NCBI GenBank assembly: GCA_029212365.1
Contig: JARGOC010000002.1
Location: 124,001-188,000 of the forward strand
Length of the DNA: 64,000 bases
Direction: 5' to 3'
Source of the DNA: Roseovarius sp.
GTDB taxonomy: Bacteria; Pseudomonadota; Alphaproteobacteria; Rhodobacterales; Rhodobacteraceae
Part shown: positions 34,641 through 43,797 of the stretch, piece after piece
Position numbering within the stretch: position 1 is the first letter of the stretch
Layout of the letters: each line of letters opens with the position of its first letter
Position numbers and translations under genes: made by a program
Notes under the pieces: model-generated
Told to the model about the DNA's origin: nothing
What the model saw: only the letters and a program-made list of their open reading frames with translations
Databases searched by the model: none

Positions 34641-35636
34641 CTAGAGAAGTGTCGAGCTGGGCCGCATTGTGCCGGTTTCGACGCCCCTGCGATTGAGCAT
34701 TGCAGCATTGACGTAACGGCGTGTCGTGGGGTGATCTGCGTCCAGCACACCCAAGCGCACCAGCAATGTTGCCATCACACATTCCGATGCGCGTGTGGCA
34801 CCATCAGTGATTTTCAATGCTATGCCCAGTTTCTGGGTGGGCAAAATGGCGATGTAGTAACCCTCGGCCCCGGTTTTCAGGGCAACGGGCACGCGACAGG
34901 CGCGCATCAATTCGGTGCAGGCGCGGGTTTCGCCGGCCACCAGATCAGGATGGGCAATCATGGCATCACGCAGCTGGGCGGCTGCGGATTGACGGATGTC
35001 GGCCCCGTTTTGTGCCGCCGCAAAAAAGGCCATGGCGCGGGCCATGCCGTGCAATGTGGTCAGGTGATTAGGGGCAGAGCAGCCATCAATGCCATAGCCG
35101 GGGCTGTCGATCTGGGTCAGATCCTCAAACGCCTCCAGGCAGGCGCGTTGAACCGGGTGATCAATGTCGATGTATTCAGGCCCGCCGCCCAAATGCTGGG
35201 TCAGCGTCAGAAACCCCGAGTGTTTGCCCGAGCAGTTGTTGTGATATTGGCACGGGCTTTGGTCGGCACGGATCAGGGCATCACGGGCGGGAATATCATC
35301 GGGCACTTGCGTGCCGCAGCGGAAATCAGCATCGCTGAAGCCCAGGTGCTTTAGCCAGTCCTGCACGCGGCTGGTGTGGATATCCGCCGCATTATGCGAG
35401 GCACAAGCAAGTGCGAGGTGTTCAGAGTTCAGCCCATGGGCGGCTGCCGCGCCGCTTTCGATCAAGGGCAAGGCCTGGATCATCTTGGAGGAACTGCGCG
35501 GATAGACCATGGCCTGCGGATCACCCCAAGCCTGAGCAATCTGGCCCGTGTCATCACAAATTACAGCATGGCCGCTGTGCAGGCTTTCCACCACAGGCCC
35601 ACGCCAGATTTCGACCAAAGGAACGGGATTTGTCAT
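34641..35636 (-). CDS. asparaginase, rhizobial (thermolabile ReAII-like) type
   Basis: A 331-aa protein of the asparaginase family typified by Rhizobium etli AnsA, structurally unrelated to E. coli AnsA/B. Signatures: PRSSSKMIQALPLIESGAA, HNNCSGKHSGFL and YGIDGCSAPNHLTTLHGMARAMA (about residues 180-205), with the conserved Ser-Lys and Cys/Lys pairs. It hydrolyses asparagine to aspartate and ammonia. Its stop lies just upstream of the FMN riboswitch, but no rib link is implied. Confidence 0.88.
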   Translation of the reverse strand: MTNPVPLVEIWRGPVVESLHSGHAVICDDTGQIAQAWGDPQAMVYPRSSSKMIQALPLIESGAAAAHGLNSEHLALACASHNAADIHTSRVQDWLKHLGFSDADFRCGTQVPDDIPARDALIRADQSPCQYHNNCSGKHSGFLTLTQHLGGGPEYIDIDHPVQRACLEAFEDLTQIDSPGYGIDGCSAPNHLTTLHGMARAMAFFAAAQNGADIRQSAAAQLRDAMIAHPDLVAGETRACTELMRACRVPVALKTGAEGYYIAILPTQKLGIALKITDGATRASECVMATLLVRLGVLDADHPTTRRYVNAAMLNRRGVETGTMRPSSTLL

Positions 35637-35816
35637 CTTTGTGATCTCTCTAACCGGGAACTGTGCGGATTATTGCCAATTCTGTCTTTCACATCTCGCG
35701 TGTTTCAGTCTAATATTGCAATGTCGAGTAAGAAACGGCCGCGATCAACGAAAATCCGTTAAAGGATGCACGCGGTCCATTGAAATTGAGGCTAGGACAG
35801 CTTGGAGGCTGGACAC

Positions 35817-36344
35817 ATGGTATCATGTTTTACACGCGGATTGGCGGGGGCTGTTGTGGCTCTGGCGGCGTCTGGCGTATCTGCACAGGAAGAAAGCACC
35901 AATCAGGTGGCGGCAAAAACTGCCTGGAGTGTGTTTGAAGACAAAAGCCCGCGCGAATGCTGGGCGGTTTCATCGCCAACCGAGACGATCAACAAGAAAG
36001 ACGGTCGTGTTGTTGCGGTGCGCCGAGGCGATATTCTGTTGATGACCTTCTATCGGCCGGGGGCAGGTGTGCAGGGGCAATTGGCCTTTACGGGTGGTTA
36101 CCCTTTTGCTGGCGGCTCTACGGTTAATCTGGACATCAGCGGCAATAAATTTGAGCTGTTTACCGAAGGTGAATGGGCCTGGCCTGCGTCGGCTGCGGAT
36201 GATGCGAAGATCATTGCGTCCTTGAAACGTGGGGCGGATGCCACACTGACAGCACGGTCCTCACGCGGGACGCAGACGTCTGATCGGTTTTCGCTGATGG
36301 GCTATACCGCTGCGGTGGAAGAGGCCGAGAAGCGCTGTAAATAG
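35817..36344 (+). CDS. invasion-associated locus B (IalB) family protein
   Basis: A 175-aa exported protein with a signal peptide ending SGVSAQEES. The mature part (WSVFEDKSPRECWAVSSPTE, about 35-55; VNLDISGNKFELFTEGEWAWP, about 100-120) has the IalB pattern; IalB was named in Bartonella, but homologues are common in free-living alphaproteobacteria with unknown role. The start at 35817 follows TTGGAGG; an ATG at 35802 is less likely. Convergent with the Sua5 gene. Confidence 0.8.
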   Translation: MVSCFTRGLAGAVVALAASGVSAQEESTNQVAAKTAWSVFEDKSPRECWAVSSPTETINKKDGRVVAVRRGDILLMTFYRPGAGVQGQLAFTGGYPFAGGSTVNLDISGNKFELFTEGEWAWPASAADDAKIIASLKRGADATLTARSSRGTQTSDRFSLMGYTAAVEEAEKRCK

Positions 36345-36370
36345 GGCAGACCTATCTATAAATTACCTGT

Positions 36371-36424
36371 CTTTGCCCGCCCTCAGGGCAAAGCCACCGG
36401 ACTTTTGCCCTCTCCCTGAGGGCA
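36371..36424. terminator. two hairpins between convergent genes
   Basis: CTTTGCCC/GGGCAAAG (36371-36393) and TGCCCTC/GAGGGCA (36406-36424) lie between the IalB-like gene and the Sua5 gene. Neither has a clear T run, so they are probably weak bidirectional terminators. Confidence 0.45.
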
Positions 36425-36448
36425 GAAGATGGTCCGGCTACTGGACCC

Positions 36449-37393
36449 CTATCCGCGAGGTGCTGCGGCCCGGCGCAACCGGTCATTGATTGCGCGGCCC
36501 AGGCCTGTTTCGGGGATGGGTGATACGGCAATGGTGGTCGCTCCAAGTGCATCCAGCGTATGCAAATGGCCAAACAGGTTGGCCGCCGCTTCGAGCAGAT
36601 CACCTGCGCGCGACAGGTTCAGATCACACTCTGTTGGCCCAAAGCCAAGCAACACCTCACCATCATGGCGCGACGTCGCATTCAGCCGCACCTGCGCGCC
36701 GGGGGCATAATGCGATGCCATTTGCCCCGGAGCAGTCAAAGCGTCGCCATCATGATCGGCCAATGGCGCGCCGAGCGCTTGGGCAATTGCTTCGGTTGGC
36801 ACCCCGCCAGGGCGCAGCAGGGTGGGGGTATCGGCCAAGCCAATAATCGTTGATTCCAACCCCACATCACAAGCACCGCCATCCAGAATGGCGTCAATCC
36901 GTCCGGTCAGACCCTGACTGACATGGGCTGCGGTGGTTGGGCTGATCTGGCCCGAAGGATTGGCCGACGGCGCCGCGATTGGCCCGTCAAATGCCGCCAG
37001 CAGCGCCTGCGCCACAGGATGTGCTGGCAGGCGAATGGCAAGCGTTGTCAGCTCAGCGGTGACCAAAGGTGACAGCCCGTGCCCTTGGCGCAATGGCATC
37101 ACCAGCGTCAGCGGGCCGGGCCAGAAGGCTGAGGCGAGGATGTTGGCTGTGTCTGACCATTCGACCAATTTTTTGGCAGCCTCTATCGACGGCAGATGCA
37201 CTATCAAAGGGTTGAAGCGGGGGCGGTTTTTGGCCTCAAATATCCGGGCCACGGCGCGATCATTGCGCGCATCCGCGCCCAGCCCGTAAACCGTTTCGGT
37301 TGGAAAGGCGACCAGAGCGCCGCTGCGCAATATATCTGCGGCGCGCTCACAGCCCGGAGTGTCAGGTTGTAGCATTTCTGTAGGGTTTTGCAT
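36449..37393 (-). CDS. L-threonylcarbamoyladenylate synthase (Sua5/YwlC type)
   Basis: A 314-aa enzyme making threonylcarbamoyl-AMP for the t6A37 modification of ANN-decoding tRNAs. The YrdC domain (about 15-205) has FPTETVYGLGADA, KNRPRFNPLIVH and PSANPSGQISPTT; a C-terminal Sua5 domain (about 225-314) contains MASHYAPGAQVRL. Full length, so it is the two-domain Sua5 form, not the short TsaC. Confidence 0.95.
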   Translation of the reverse strand: MQNPTEMLQPDTPGCERAADILRSGALVAFPTETVYGLGADARNDRAVARIFEAKNRPRFNPLIVHLPSIEAAKKLVEWSDTANILASAFWPGPLTLVMPLRQGHGLSPLVTAELTTLAIRLPAHPVAQALLAAFDGPIAAPSANPSGQISPTTAAHVSQGLTGRIDAILDGGACDVGLESTIIGLADTPTLLRPGGVPTEAIAQALGAPLADHDGDALTAPGQMASHYAPGAQVRLNATSRHDGEVLLGFGPTECDLNLSRAGDLLEAAANLFGHLHTLDALGATTIAVSPIPETGLGRAINDRLRRAAAPRG

Positions 37394-37538
37394 ATATCAG
37401 GTCTGACGCTGCGTTTCTGTTGCTGGTAGGAGAGGTTCATTTATTCTAAACCATGGATGAACTGCATAGAAGGGGCAGGGGGCAAAGCCAACGCTAAAGC
37501 CAAGCCAGCCCTTAGAAATATAATTCAGGAGAGCACGT

Positions 37539-39257
37539 ATGACATACCGGGCACCGGTGGGCGAATTTCAGTTTCTGTTTGAGCATGTGATCAAGTTGGG
37601 CCAGGTAGCGGCAACCGATAGATTTGCCGAAGCCACCCCAGATATGACCACCGCGATCCTAACTGAAGCGGGCCGTATGTGCGAAGATGTGTTGGCCCCG
37701 CTGCAACGCAATGGCGATACTGACCCTGCTTTTCTGGAAAACGGTGTGGTGCGAACCAGCCCTGGTTTTAGCGATGGGTATTCGGCAATTGCGTCTGGTG
37801 GCTGGGTGTCAATTGGCGCCAGCCCTGATAATGGTGGCATGGGCCTGCCCATCACGCTGACCACCGCCGTGAATGAAATGATGAGCAGTGCATGCCTGAG
37901 CCTGCAACTGAACCCGCTGATGACCCAAGGCCAGATCGAGGCGTTGGAACATCACGCCAGTGACGAGATCAAACGTGTGTACCTGCCCAAACTGGTCAGC
38001 GGCGCATGGTCCGGCACGATGAACCTGACCGAATCACAGGCGGGCAGTGATGTGGGGGCATTGCGCTCTCGGGCAGAGCCGAACGGGGATGGCAGTTATG
38101 CGGTGTCCGGGCAAAAGATATTTATCAGCTGGGGCGATAATGATTTCACCCAGAACGTGTGCCATCTGGTGTTGGCGCGCCTGCCCGATGCGGGGCCGGG
38201 CACCAAGGGGATAAGCCTGTTCATTGTGCCCAAGTTTATTCCAGATGCGGAGGGCAACCCCGGCAAGGCCAACAGCCTGAAGGTGGTTAGCCTTGAACAT
38301 AAGATGGGCCTGCATGGCAGCCCGACTGCGATTATGCAGTTTGATGGCGCGCAGGGCTGGCTGATCGGCGAGGCGAACGACGGGATGCGGTGCATGTTCA
38401 CCATGATGAACAACGCCCGCCTTGGCGTGGGTGTGCAAGGCATCGGCGTGGCCGAAGGTGCGCTGCAACACGCGCTGACCTATGCGATGGAACGCAAGCA
38501 GGGCCGCACACCAGTTGGTGATGGGGCGGGCACAATCCTGGATCATGCCGATGTGCGCCGGATGCTGGCCTCAATGAAGGCCGATACCTTTGCGGCGCGC
38601 GCGATTGCGCTGGCCAATGCCGTGGCGATCGATATGACACAGGCCACCGGCGGGGCGGATTGGGCCGCCCGCGCGGCCTTTCTGACGCCAATTACCAAAG
38701 CCTTTGGCACAGATACTGGTATCGCAGTGGCTGACATGGGTGTGCAGGTACATGGCGGCATGGGGTTTATTGAGGAAACAGGTGCCGCCCAATACAGCCG
38801 AGATGTGCGTGTCACGGCGATTTATGAAGGTACCAATGGCATTCAGTCGATGGATCTGGTGGGCCGCAAGCTGATGGACGGCGGTGATGCTGCCTTTGTT
38901 CTTTTGGATGAGATTGAGACACAAGCAGAGCACGCCCGCGCGAGCATGCCCGATCTGGCCGAGCCAGTGTGGCTGGCAACTGAAAGCCTGCGTGAAGCCA
39001 CCGAGTGGATGATCAAGCAGACCGACATGACCCAGCGCTTTGCTGGCTCTGTGCCATTTTTGCGGGCCTTTGCCCGTGTGCTGGGCGCGCATTTTCATCT
39101 GACAGCGGCCCTGGCCGAAGGGGACAATGGCGCACGAACCAAACTGGCGCGGTTTTACATTCTGCGCCTGCTGCCCGAGCACGCCAGCCTGTTGGTGCAA
39201 GCCACCGCCGGGGCGGGGGATATCTATGCGCTCGGCGCTGACGAGTTGGGCGCATGA
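37539..39257 (+). CDS. acyl-CoA dehydrogenase, large (DmdC-like) type
   Basis: A 572-aa flavoenzyme. It has MNLTESQAGSDVGAL and QKIFISWGDND in the FAD/substrate region, GVGVQGIGVAEGALQHALTYA, VHGGMGFIEETGAAQYSRD and the catalytic Glu in AIYEGTNGIQSMDLVGRK, plus a C-terminal acyl-CoA dehydrogenase domain (about 465-570). The large form includes the methylmercaptopropionyl-CoA dehydrogenase DmdC of roseobacters, but also general long-chain enzymes; substrate not decided. Start after CAGGAGA. It is coupled to the MBL hydrolase by an ATGA overlap. Confidence 0.93.
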   Translation: MTYRAPVGEFQFLFEHVIKLGQVAATDRFAEATPDMTTAILTEAGRMCEDVLAPLQRNGDTDPAFLENGVVRTSPGFSDGYSAIASGGWVSIGASPDNGGMGLPITLTTAVNEMMSSACLSLQLNPLMTQGQIEALEHHASDEIKRVYLPKLVSGAWSGTMNLTESQAGSDVGALRSRAEPNGDGSYAVSGQKIFISWGDNDFTQNVCHLVLARLPDAGPGTKGISLFIVPKFIPDAEGNPGKANSLKVVSLEHKMGLHGSPTAIMQFDGAQGWLIGEANDGMRCMFTMMNNARLGVGVQGIGVAEGALQHALTYAMERKQGRTPVGDGAGTILDHADVRRMLASMKADTFAARAIALANAVAIDMTQATGGADWAARAAFLTPITKAFGTDTGIAVADMGVQVHGGMGFIEETGAAQYSRDVRVTAIYEGTNGIQSMDLVGRKLMDGGDAAFVLLDEIETQAEHARASMPDLAEPVWLATESLREATEWMIKQTDMTQRFAGSVPFLRAFARVLGAHFHLTAALAEGDNGARTKLARFYILRLLPEHASLLVQATAGAGDIYALGADELGA

Positions 39258-40300
39258 TGGACGGTGCAGTGGTGCCAATGCGGTTTCCTTGGCCCGAGCC
39301 GCCCGCCAATGGCGAAGCCATCGAGGTGGCGAAAGGTGTTTTGTGGATCAGGCTGCCTCTGCCGATGGTACTGAATCATGTGAATATCTATGCGCTGGAT
39401 GAGGGCGATAGCTGGTCAATTGTGGATACGGGTATGTATTCCAAACTCTCGGTCGAGTTGTGGGAAAGCGTGCTGGCAGGACCGCTGCAAGGCAAGCCGG
39501 TCAGCCGCGTTATTTTAACCCACCACCACCCAGATCATGTGGGCATGGCTGGCTGGTTGATGGCGCGCTTTGGGGCCGAACTGGTGACGACACGCACTGC
39601 CTGGCTTATGGCGCGAATGTTGATCTTGGATCAGCAGGACCGTACCACCGAGGAGACGCTGCAATATTGGCGTCGGGCGGGCATGGATCCTGAGATCTAC
39701 GAGACACGCAAAAACGAACGACCCTATAATTTTGCCGATGTTTGTCATTTCCTGCCTGTGGGTTACACCCGACTGATGCAAGATGATGTGTTTCACGCCG
39801 CAGGACGGGCGTGGGACGTCCATATTGGCAATGGCCACGCACCCGAGCATCTGACGCTGTGGAGCCGTGACGACAATCTGGTGATTGCAGGCGATCAGAT
39901 CATCAGCTCGATCAGCCCCAACATCGGCGTTTATGCGACCGAACCCGAGGCCGACTCGGTGGGGGAATGGATGGAGTCCTGTGAGCGGTTAAGTGGTCTG
40001 GCGAGAGACGATCATTTGGTGCTGTCTGGTCACAAGACACCCTTCACCGGCCTGCCCGTGCGAATGCGTCAATTGCAAGAGAATCACCACGGTTGTCTGG
40101 ATCGTTTGCGCGTGCATCTGGACACGCCTAAAACAGCCGCCGAGTGTTTTGCCCCGCTGTTCAAACGAAAAATTGATCAGGGCATTTATGGATTGGCCCT
40201 TGTGGAAGCGGTTGCGCACCTCAATCATCTGCATCACCTTGGCCAGGTGACAAGGACCATGCGCGAAGATGGCGCCTGGCTGTGGCAGTTGAAGGAATAG
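39254..40300 (+). CDS. MBL-fold metallo-hydrolase
   Basis: A 348-aa hydrolase with the metal motif LTHHHPDHVGMAG, downstream His in GNGHAPEH and Asp in IAGDQIISS, and a C-terminal helical extension (about 265-348) typical of the thioesterase-like MBL group. Coupled to the acyl-CoA dehydrogenase, so an acyl-CoA or thioester intermediate is a likely substrate. The ATG overlaps the preceding TGA. Confidence 0.9.
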   Translation: MMDGAVVPMRFPWPEPPANGEAIEVAKGVLWIRLPLPMVLNHVNIYALDEGDSWSIVDTGMYSKLSVELWESVLAGPLQGKPVSRVILTHHHPDHVGMAGWLMARFGAELVTTRTAWLMARMLILDQQDRTTEETLQYWRRAGMDPEIYETRKNERPYNFADVCHFLPVGYTRLMQDDVFHAAGRAWDVHIGNGHAPEHLTLWSRDDNLVIAGDQIISSISPNIGVYATEPEADSVGEWMESCERLSGLARDDHLVLSGHKTPFTGLPVRMRQLQENHHGCLDRLRVHLDTPKTAAECFAPLFKRKIDQGIYGLALVEAVAHLNHLHHLGQVTRTMREDGAWLWQLKE

Positions 40301-40305
40301 GCGCG

Positions 40306-40782
40306 ATGGACAATAAGATCGAAACCTCGGCGGAATTGGCCGAAGGCGATGCAATGCCACCCCGCTGCCACGAAGTGCATTCCAATCCAGAAGAGCAGGC
40401 GCGCTGTCTGGAAAAACGCTCAGAAGCATTGCGCAATGAGCCCCTGGCCCAGAAAAGCCCGGCAGAATGGGCTTATGAGCGGCTGATCCTCTATATTCAG
40501 AACTTTGAAGAGACGCTGGACAACGAACATGAGGTGGCCATGGGATATACCGGGGCCGAAGCCGGTGTCATGCGGATTGAGGGCATGGGCTTTTTCGATC
40601 CGGACATCATCACCTTTTATGGCAGCGATCCGGCGGGCATCAAAACCCAGCAGATTCAGCATGTCAGCCAATTGAATGTGATCCTGCGCGCCTTGCCTAC
40701 CGAGGTGGAAAAAACCGCACCCAACCGAATCGGGTTTCGGCTGGCGCAAGCATTGGAGCATGGCGACAAAGCTGACAGCTAA
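40306..40782 (+). CDS. DUF6173 family protein
   Basis: A 158-aa cytosolic protein beginning MDNKIETSAELAEG after a GAAGGA ribosome site, five nt past the MBL stop. The core AYERLILYIQNFEETLDNEHEVAMGYTG is the DUF6173 signature as I know it from Rhodobacterales. Function unknown; its place at the end of the acyl-CoA dehydrogenase operon is the only clue. Confidence 0.78.
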   Translation: MDNKIETSAELAEGDAMPPRCHEVHSNPEEQARCLEKRSEALRNEPLAQKSPAEWAYERLILYIQNFEETLDNEHEVAMGYTGAEAGVMRIEGMGFFDPDIITFYGSDPAGIKTQQIQHVSQLNVILRALPTEVEKTAPNRIGFRLAQALEHGDKADS

Positions 40783-40969
40783 ACGCATTTCTTGAAGGGC
40801 TGGGAAACATCCACCTTTGAGAATCGCAGCAACATTTGTGTGATGGCGGGACGGCTTTCATTCAATCTGTTCCAGATTCAGCCAAAACCGCTCTAGGTGG
40901 TGACAGCGCGGTGGAAATGCAGTATCCAACGCCTGATTTATGACCGATATCAACCGGAGAAAACCGATA

Positions 40970-41104
40970 ATGTCTGACCACAAACATGGCGAAATGAACA
41001 TTGATGTTCAGGAGAAAACCTTTGATGGCTTCATCAAAATGGTGGGCTGGGGCTGCGTTATCAGCATTGCAACATTGGTGTTTGTCGCTCTTGTGAACGG
41101 CTAA
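40970..41104 (+). CDS. aa3-type cytochrome c oxidase subunit IV
   Basis: A 44-aa single-helix protein: MSDHKHGEMNIDVQEKTFDG is a charged N-terminal part, followed by FIKMVGWGCVISIATLVFVA as the membrane helix and LVNG. This is the bacterial CoxIV family (PF07835), a small subunit of the aa3 oxidase with no catalytic residues. The start follows GGAGAAAACC. It is far from any other cox gene, as is usual for this subunit. Confidence 0.88.
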   Translation: MSDHKHGEMNIDVQEKTFDGFIKMVGWGCVISIATLVFVALVNG

Positions 41105-41146
41105 ACGCCGACGAGAATGCGGTTTCATGGATTGTGGGGGAATGTC

Positions 41147-41776
41147 ATGCGTGGCTTGATTGTCGGGTTTTTGGCTGTGGTGATGCTGGCGGGCTGTTCG
41201 GTTGAACCGGTCTTTGCGCCCGAAGAGTTTGTGCGCAGCAAAGTCTATCGTCACGATGGACCACCGCGGATCACTCTGTTTACGATGATCAACAATTCCA
41301 CTGGGTCAGGGGCGCATACCTCGATGATGATCAACGGCTCACAGCGGGTTATCTGGGATCCGGCAGGGTCATTCGCCCATGAGACCATTCCTGAACGCAA
41401 CGATGTGGTGTTTGGTATCACGCCTGTGGTGGCCGATGTTTACACCCGCTATCACGCGCGCGAAACGTTTCATGTGCGCGTTCAGGAGCTGGATGTCTCG
41501 CCCGAGGTGGCAGAAGGCATTATGCGCGCGGCGATGGAATATGGCGCGGTGCCAAAGGCGCAATGTGCGCTGAGCACGTCCTCTATTTTGGCGCAGTTTT
41601 TCCCCGGTCATGTGAAACAGGGATGGTACCCCAAGAAGCTGGCCGATGGGTTTCAGAGTGTTCCGGGCGTCACCAGCCGGACGCTGCGTGAATATGACAG
41701 CGACGACAACAGCCGTGTGCTGGAAAACTGGGATCCCAGCCGTCTGCGTGCCGAAAAGAGAGCCGCTGCTGAGTGA
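41147..41776 (+). CDS. lipoprotein, possibly a permuted papain-like fold
   Basis: A 209-aa protein with a signal peptide and lipobox LAGC, hence an inner- or outer-membrane lipoprotein. The segment GSGAHTSMMINGSQRVIWDPAGSF (about 50-74) followed about 80 residues later by KAQCALSTSSIL resembles the His-then-Cys order of circularly permuted NlpC/P60-like proteins; this is a weak likeness. No neighbour explains its role. The start 41147 is chosen for the signal peptide. Confidence 0.6.
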   Translation: MRGLIVGFLAVVMLAGCSVEPVFAPEEFVRSKVYRHDGPPRITLFTMINNSTGSGAHTSMMINGSQRVIWDPAGSFAHETIPERNDVVFGITPVVADVYTRYHARETFHVRVQELDVSPEVAEGIMRAAMEYGAVPKAQCALSTSSILAQFFPGHVKQGWYPKKLADGFQSVPGVTSRTLREYDSDDNSRVLENWDPSRLRAEKRAAAE

Positions 41777-41783
41777 ATTCTCC

Positions 41784-41809
41784 GGGCTGTTCGAGACCCC
41801 GAACAGCCC
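41784..41809. terminator. intrinsic hairpin between convergent genes
   Basis: GGGCTGTTCG (41784-41793) pairs with CGAACAGCCC (41800-41809) over a 6-nt loop. It lies just past the lipoprotein stop and may serve it, though the following sequence (CTTGG) is not T-rich. Confidence 0.5.
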
Positions 41810-41870
41810 CTTGGTGAGCCATGATATCCAACCCGGTTAACAGGCGTTCAGGCATCGGGCCATGGTCGGC

Positions 41871-42686
41871 TTACTCCGCATACCAATCGTCAATGATCTG
41901 AGCGGCCTGTTGCGCGGTTTCGACAAACTGAAACAGATCGAGATCTTCGGCGCTGATTGTGCCAGCCTCTGACAGGGCTTCCCAGTTGATGATCGAGCGC
42001 CAGAATTTCTCGCCAAACAGCAGGAAGGGCACGCGGTTCATCCGATCGGTCTGAATCAGTGTCAGCGATTCAAACATTTCATCCAATGTGCCGAAACCAC
42101 CGGGGAAACAGCAGATTGCTTTGGCGCGCATCAGGAAGTGCATTTTGCGAATGGCGAAATAGTGAAAGTTGAAACACAGGCCCGGCGTGACATATTCATT
42201 TGGAGCCTGCTCAAAGGGCAGCACGATATTGAGGCCGATGGAATTGCCGCCTGCATCTGCGGCACCGCGGTTGCCAGCCTCCATCACACCCGGCCCCCCA
42301 CCGGTGGAAACAACATATTCCTTGCCATAGGTGGCCATGGATTTTTCCGTCATCAGACGGGCAAACTCTCGGGCTTCATCGTAATAATGTGATAAGTTGG
42401 CCAGCGTTTCGGTGCGGGCTTTTTCTTTGTGCTCGGGGTCTGGGATGCGCGCGCCACCGAACAGCACGATGGTGCTTTCGATGCCGCGTTCATTCAGGAT
42501 CATCTCGGGCTTGAGCAATTCCAGTTGCAGGCGCACCGGGCGCAGTTCTTCGCGGCACAAGAAGTCCGGATCATTGAAGGCCAACCGATATGCGGGCGCA
42601 CGGGTTTGCGGCGTGTCTGGCACTTTTTCGGCGGTGCGGCGGTCGGTGCCTGAATCGCGAAACTGGCTGTTGCGGTCGTCTTTCAT
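41871..42686 (-). CDS. LOG-family protein (TIGR00730, cytokinin-type phosphoribohydrolase)
   Basis: A 271-aa Rossmann-fold protein with STGGGPGVMEAGNRGA and FPGGFGTLDEMFE, the substrate and catalytic motifs of LOG enzymes that release bases from nucleoside 5'-monophosphates. The N-terminal 75 residues are an extension seen in the longer bacterial type. Many bacterial LOG proteins act as AMP nucleosidases; the substrate here is not known. Divergent from the threonine dehydratase. Confidence 0.88.
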   Translation of the reverse strand: MKDDRNSQFRDSGTDRRTAEKVPDTPQTRAPAYRLAFNDPDFLCREELRPVRLQLELLKPEMILNERGIESTIVLFGGARIPDPEHKEKARTETLANLSHYYDEAREFARLMTEKSMATYGKEYVVSTGGGPGVMEAGNRGAADAGGNSIGLNIVLPFEQAPNEYVTPGLCFNFHYFAIRKMHFLMRAKAICCFPGGFGTLDEMFESLTLIQTDRMNRVPFLLFGEKFWRSIINWEALSEAGTISAEDLDLFQFVETAQQAAQIIDDWYAE

Positions 42687-42768
42687 TACTCATCACGTCC
42701 TTGTTGGGGGTTTTGCAATATGGGTATAGGGATTGATAGGAATTGGCCAGACAAAGGGGCGTGAACAC

Positions 42769-43689
42769 ATGATGTGGCGTGATGAAATTGAGGCTGCCGC
42801 GCAGCGTTTGGCGCCATATGTGCAGCGCACACCTGTGCTGGTTTCAACAGCTCTGGGTTTGGATTTTCCGGTTGAAATGAAACTGGAGCAAATGCAGCAC
42901 ACAGGCAGTTTCAAGGCGCGAGGCGCGTTCAATACGTTGTTGTCGCAAGATGTGCCCGAGGCCGGTTTGGTGGCTGCATCCGGTGGCAATCACGGAGCGG
43001 CAGTGGCCTATGCTGCCCACACTTTGGGGCACCGCGCCCGGATTTATGTGCCCCAGATTGCCGGACCTGCGAAGATTGATCTGATCAAGCGGCTAGGCGC
43101 TGATTTGCAGGTGGTGGAAGGGGTTTATGCCGACGCGCTGGCAGGTGCGCGCCAGTGGGAGGCCGAGACCGGTGCGATCCAGATTCATGCCTATGATGCA
43201 CCTGCCACCGTCGCAGGCCAGGGCACTTGCCTGGCTGAATGGGAGGGCCAGGGGCTGGAGGCTGACACAGTGCTGATTGCTGTGGGTGGCGGCGGGCTGA
43301 TTGCTGGGTCCATGGCGTGGCTTGACGGGCGGCGCAAAGTTGTGGCCGTAGAGCCGCAAAACTGTGCGACCCTCACCCGTGCTTTGCAAGCCGGTGCGCC
43401 GGTGGATGTTGATGTATCCGGTGTGGCGGCGAATGCGCTGGGGGCCACACGCATCGGTGATATTTGCTTTGGGCTGGCACAGGCGCAGGGGATTGAAACT
43501 GTGACCGTTACAGATGCCGCCATTGTGGATGCGCAAGCCGTTTTGTGGCGAAACCTGCGGCAATTGGTGGAACCGGCAGGTGCGGCTGCCTTGGCGGCAT
43601 TGCTAAGCGGTGTGTACCGGCCAGATCCCGGTGAAAAGGTCGCGGTGTTGATCTGTGGCGGGAACATTGCACCTGATCCATTGGGGTGA
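42769..43689 (+). CDS. threonine/serine dehydratase (PLP)
   Basis: A 306-aa PLP enzyme of the threonine dehydratase/serine racemase group. The PLP lysine is in HTGSFKARGAFN; ASGGNHGAAVAYAA and GVGGGGLIAG-like VGGGGLIAGS bind the cofactor phosphate. It lacks the ACT regulatory domain, so it is the short catabolic or racemase-like type, not biosynthetic IlvA. Start chosen at 42769; an ATG three nt later is equally possible. Confidence 0.88.
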   Translation: MMWRDEIEAAAQRLAPYVQRTPVLVSTALGLDFPVEMKLEQMQHTGSFKARGAFNTLLSQDVPEAGLVAASGGNHGAAVAYAAHTLGHRARIYVPQIAGPAKIDLIKRLGADLQVVEGVYADALAGARQWEAETGAIQIHAYDAPATVAGQGTCLAEWEGQGLEADTVLIAVGGGGLIAGSMAWLDGRRKVVAVEPQNCATLTRALQAGAPVDVDVSGVAANALGATRIGDICFGLAQAQGIETVTVTDAAIVDAQAVLWRNLRQLVEPAGAAALAALLSGVYRPDPGEKVAVLICGGNIAPDPLG

Positions 43690-43797
43690 AGGTACGGGGG
43701 GCGGGATAATCCTGCCTCCCGTCGCATTGCACTGCGCTTGTCGTCCAAGTATAGGCCAATGCGGTACTTAAACTCTGATCAATGGAAAGCTGAACCC

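Noticed and set aside
34198..34782. A 194-codon minus-strand frame across the ribH leader
   Set aside because: It covers the FMN riboswitch and the ends of two real genes; the RNA element explains the conservation.
37539..40300. A dedicated DMSP demethylation (dmd) cluster
   Set aside because: The acyl-CoA dehydrogenase is of the DmdC-like size class, but dmdA, dmdB and dmdD are not adjacent, so the specific pathway cannot be claimed.
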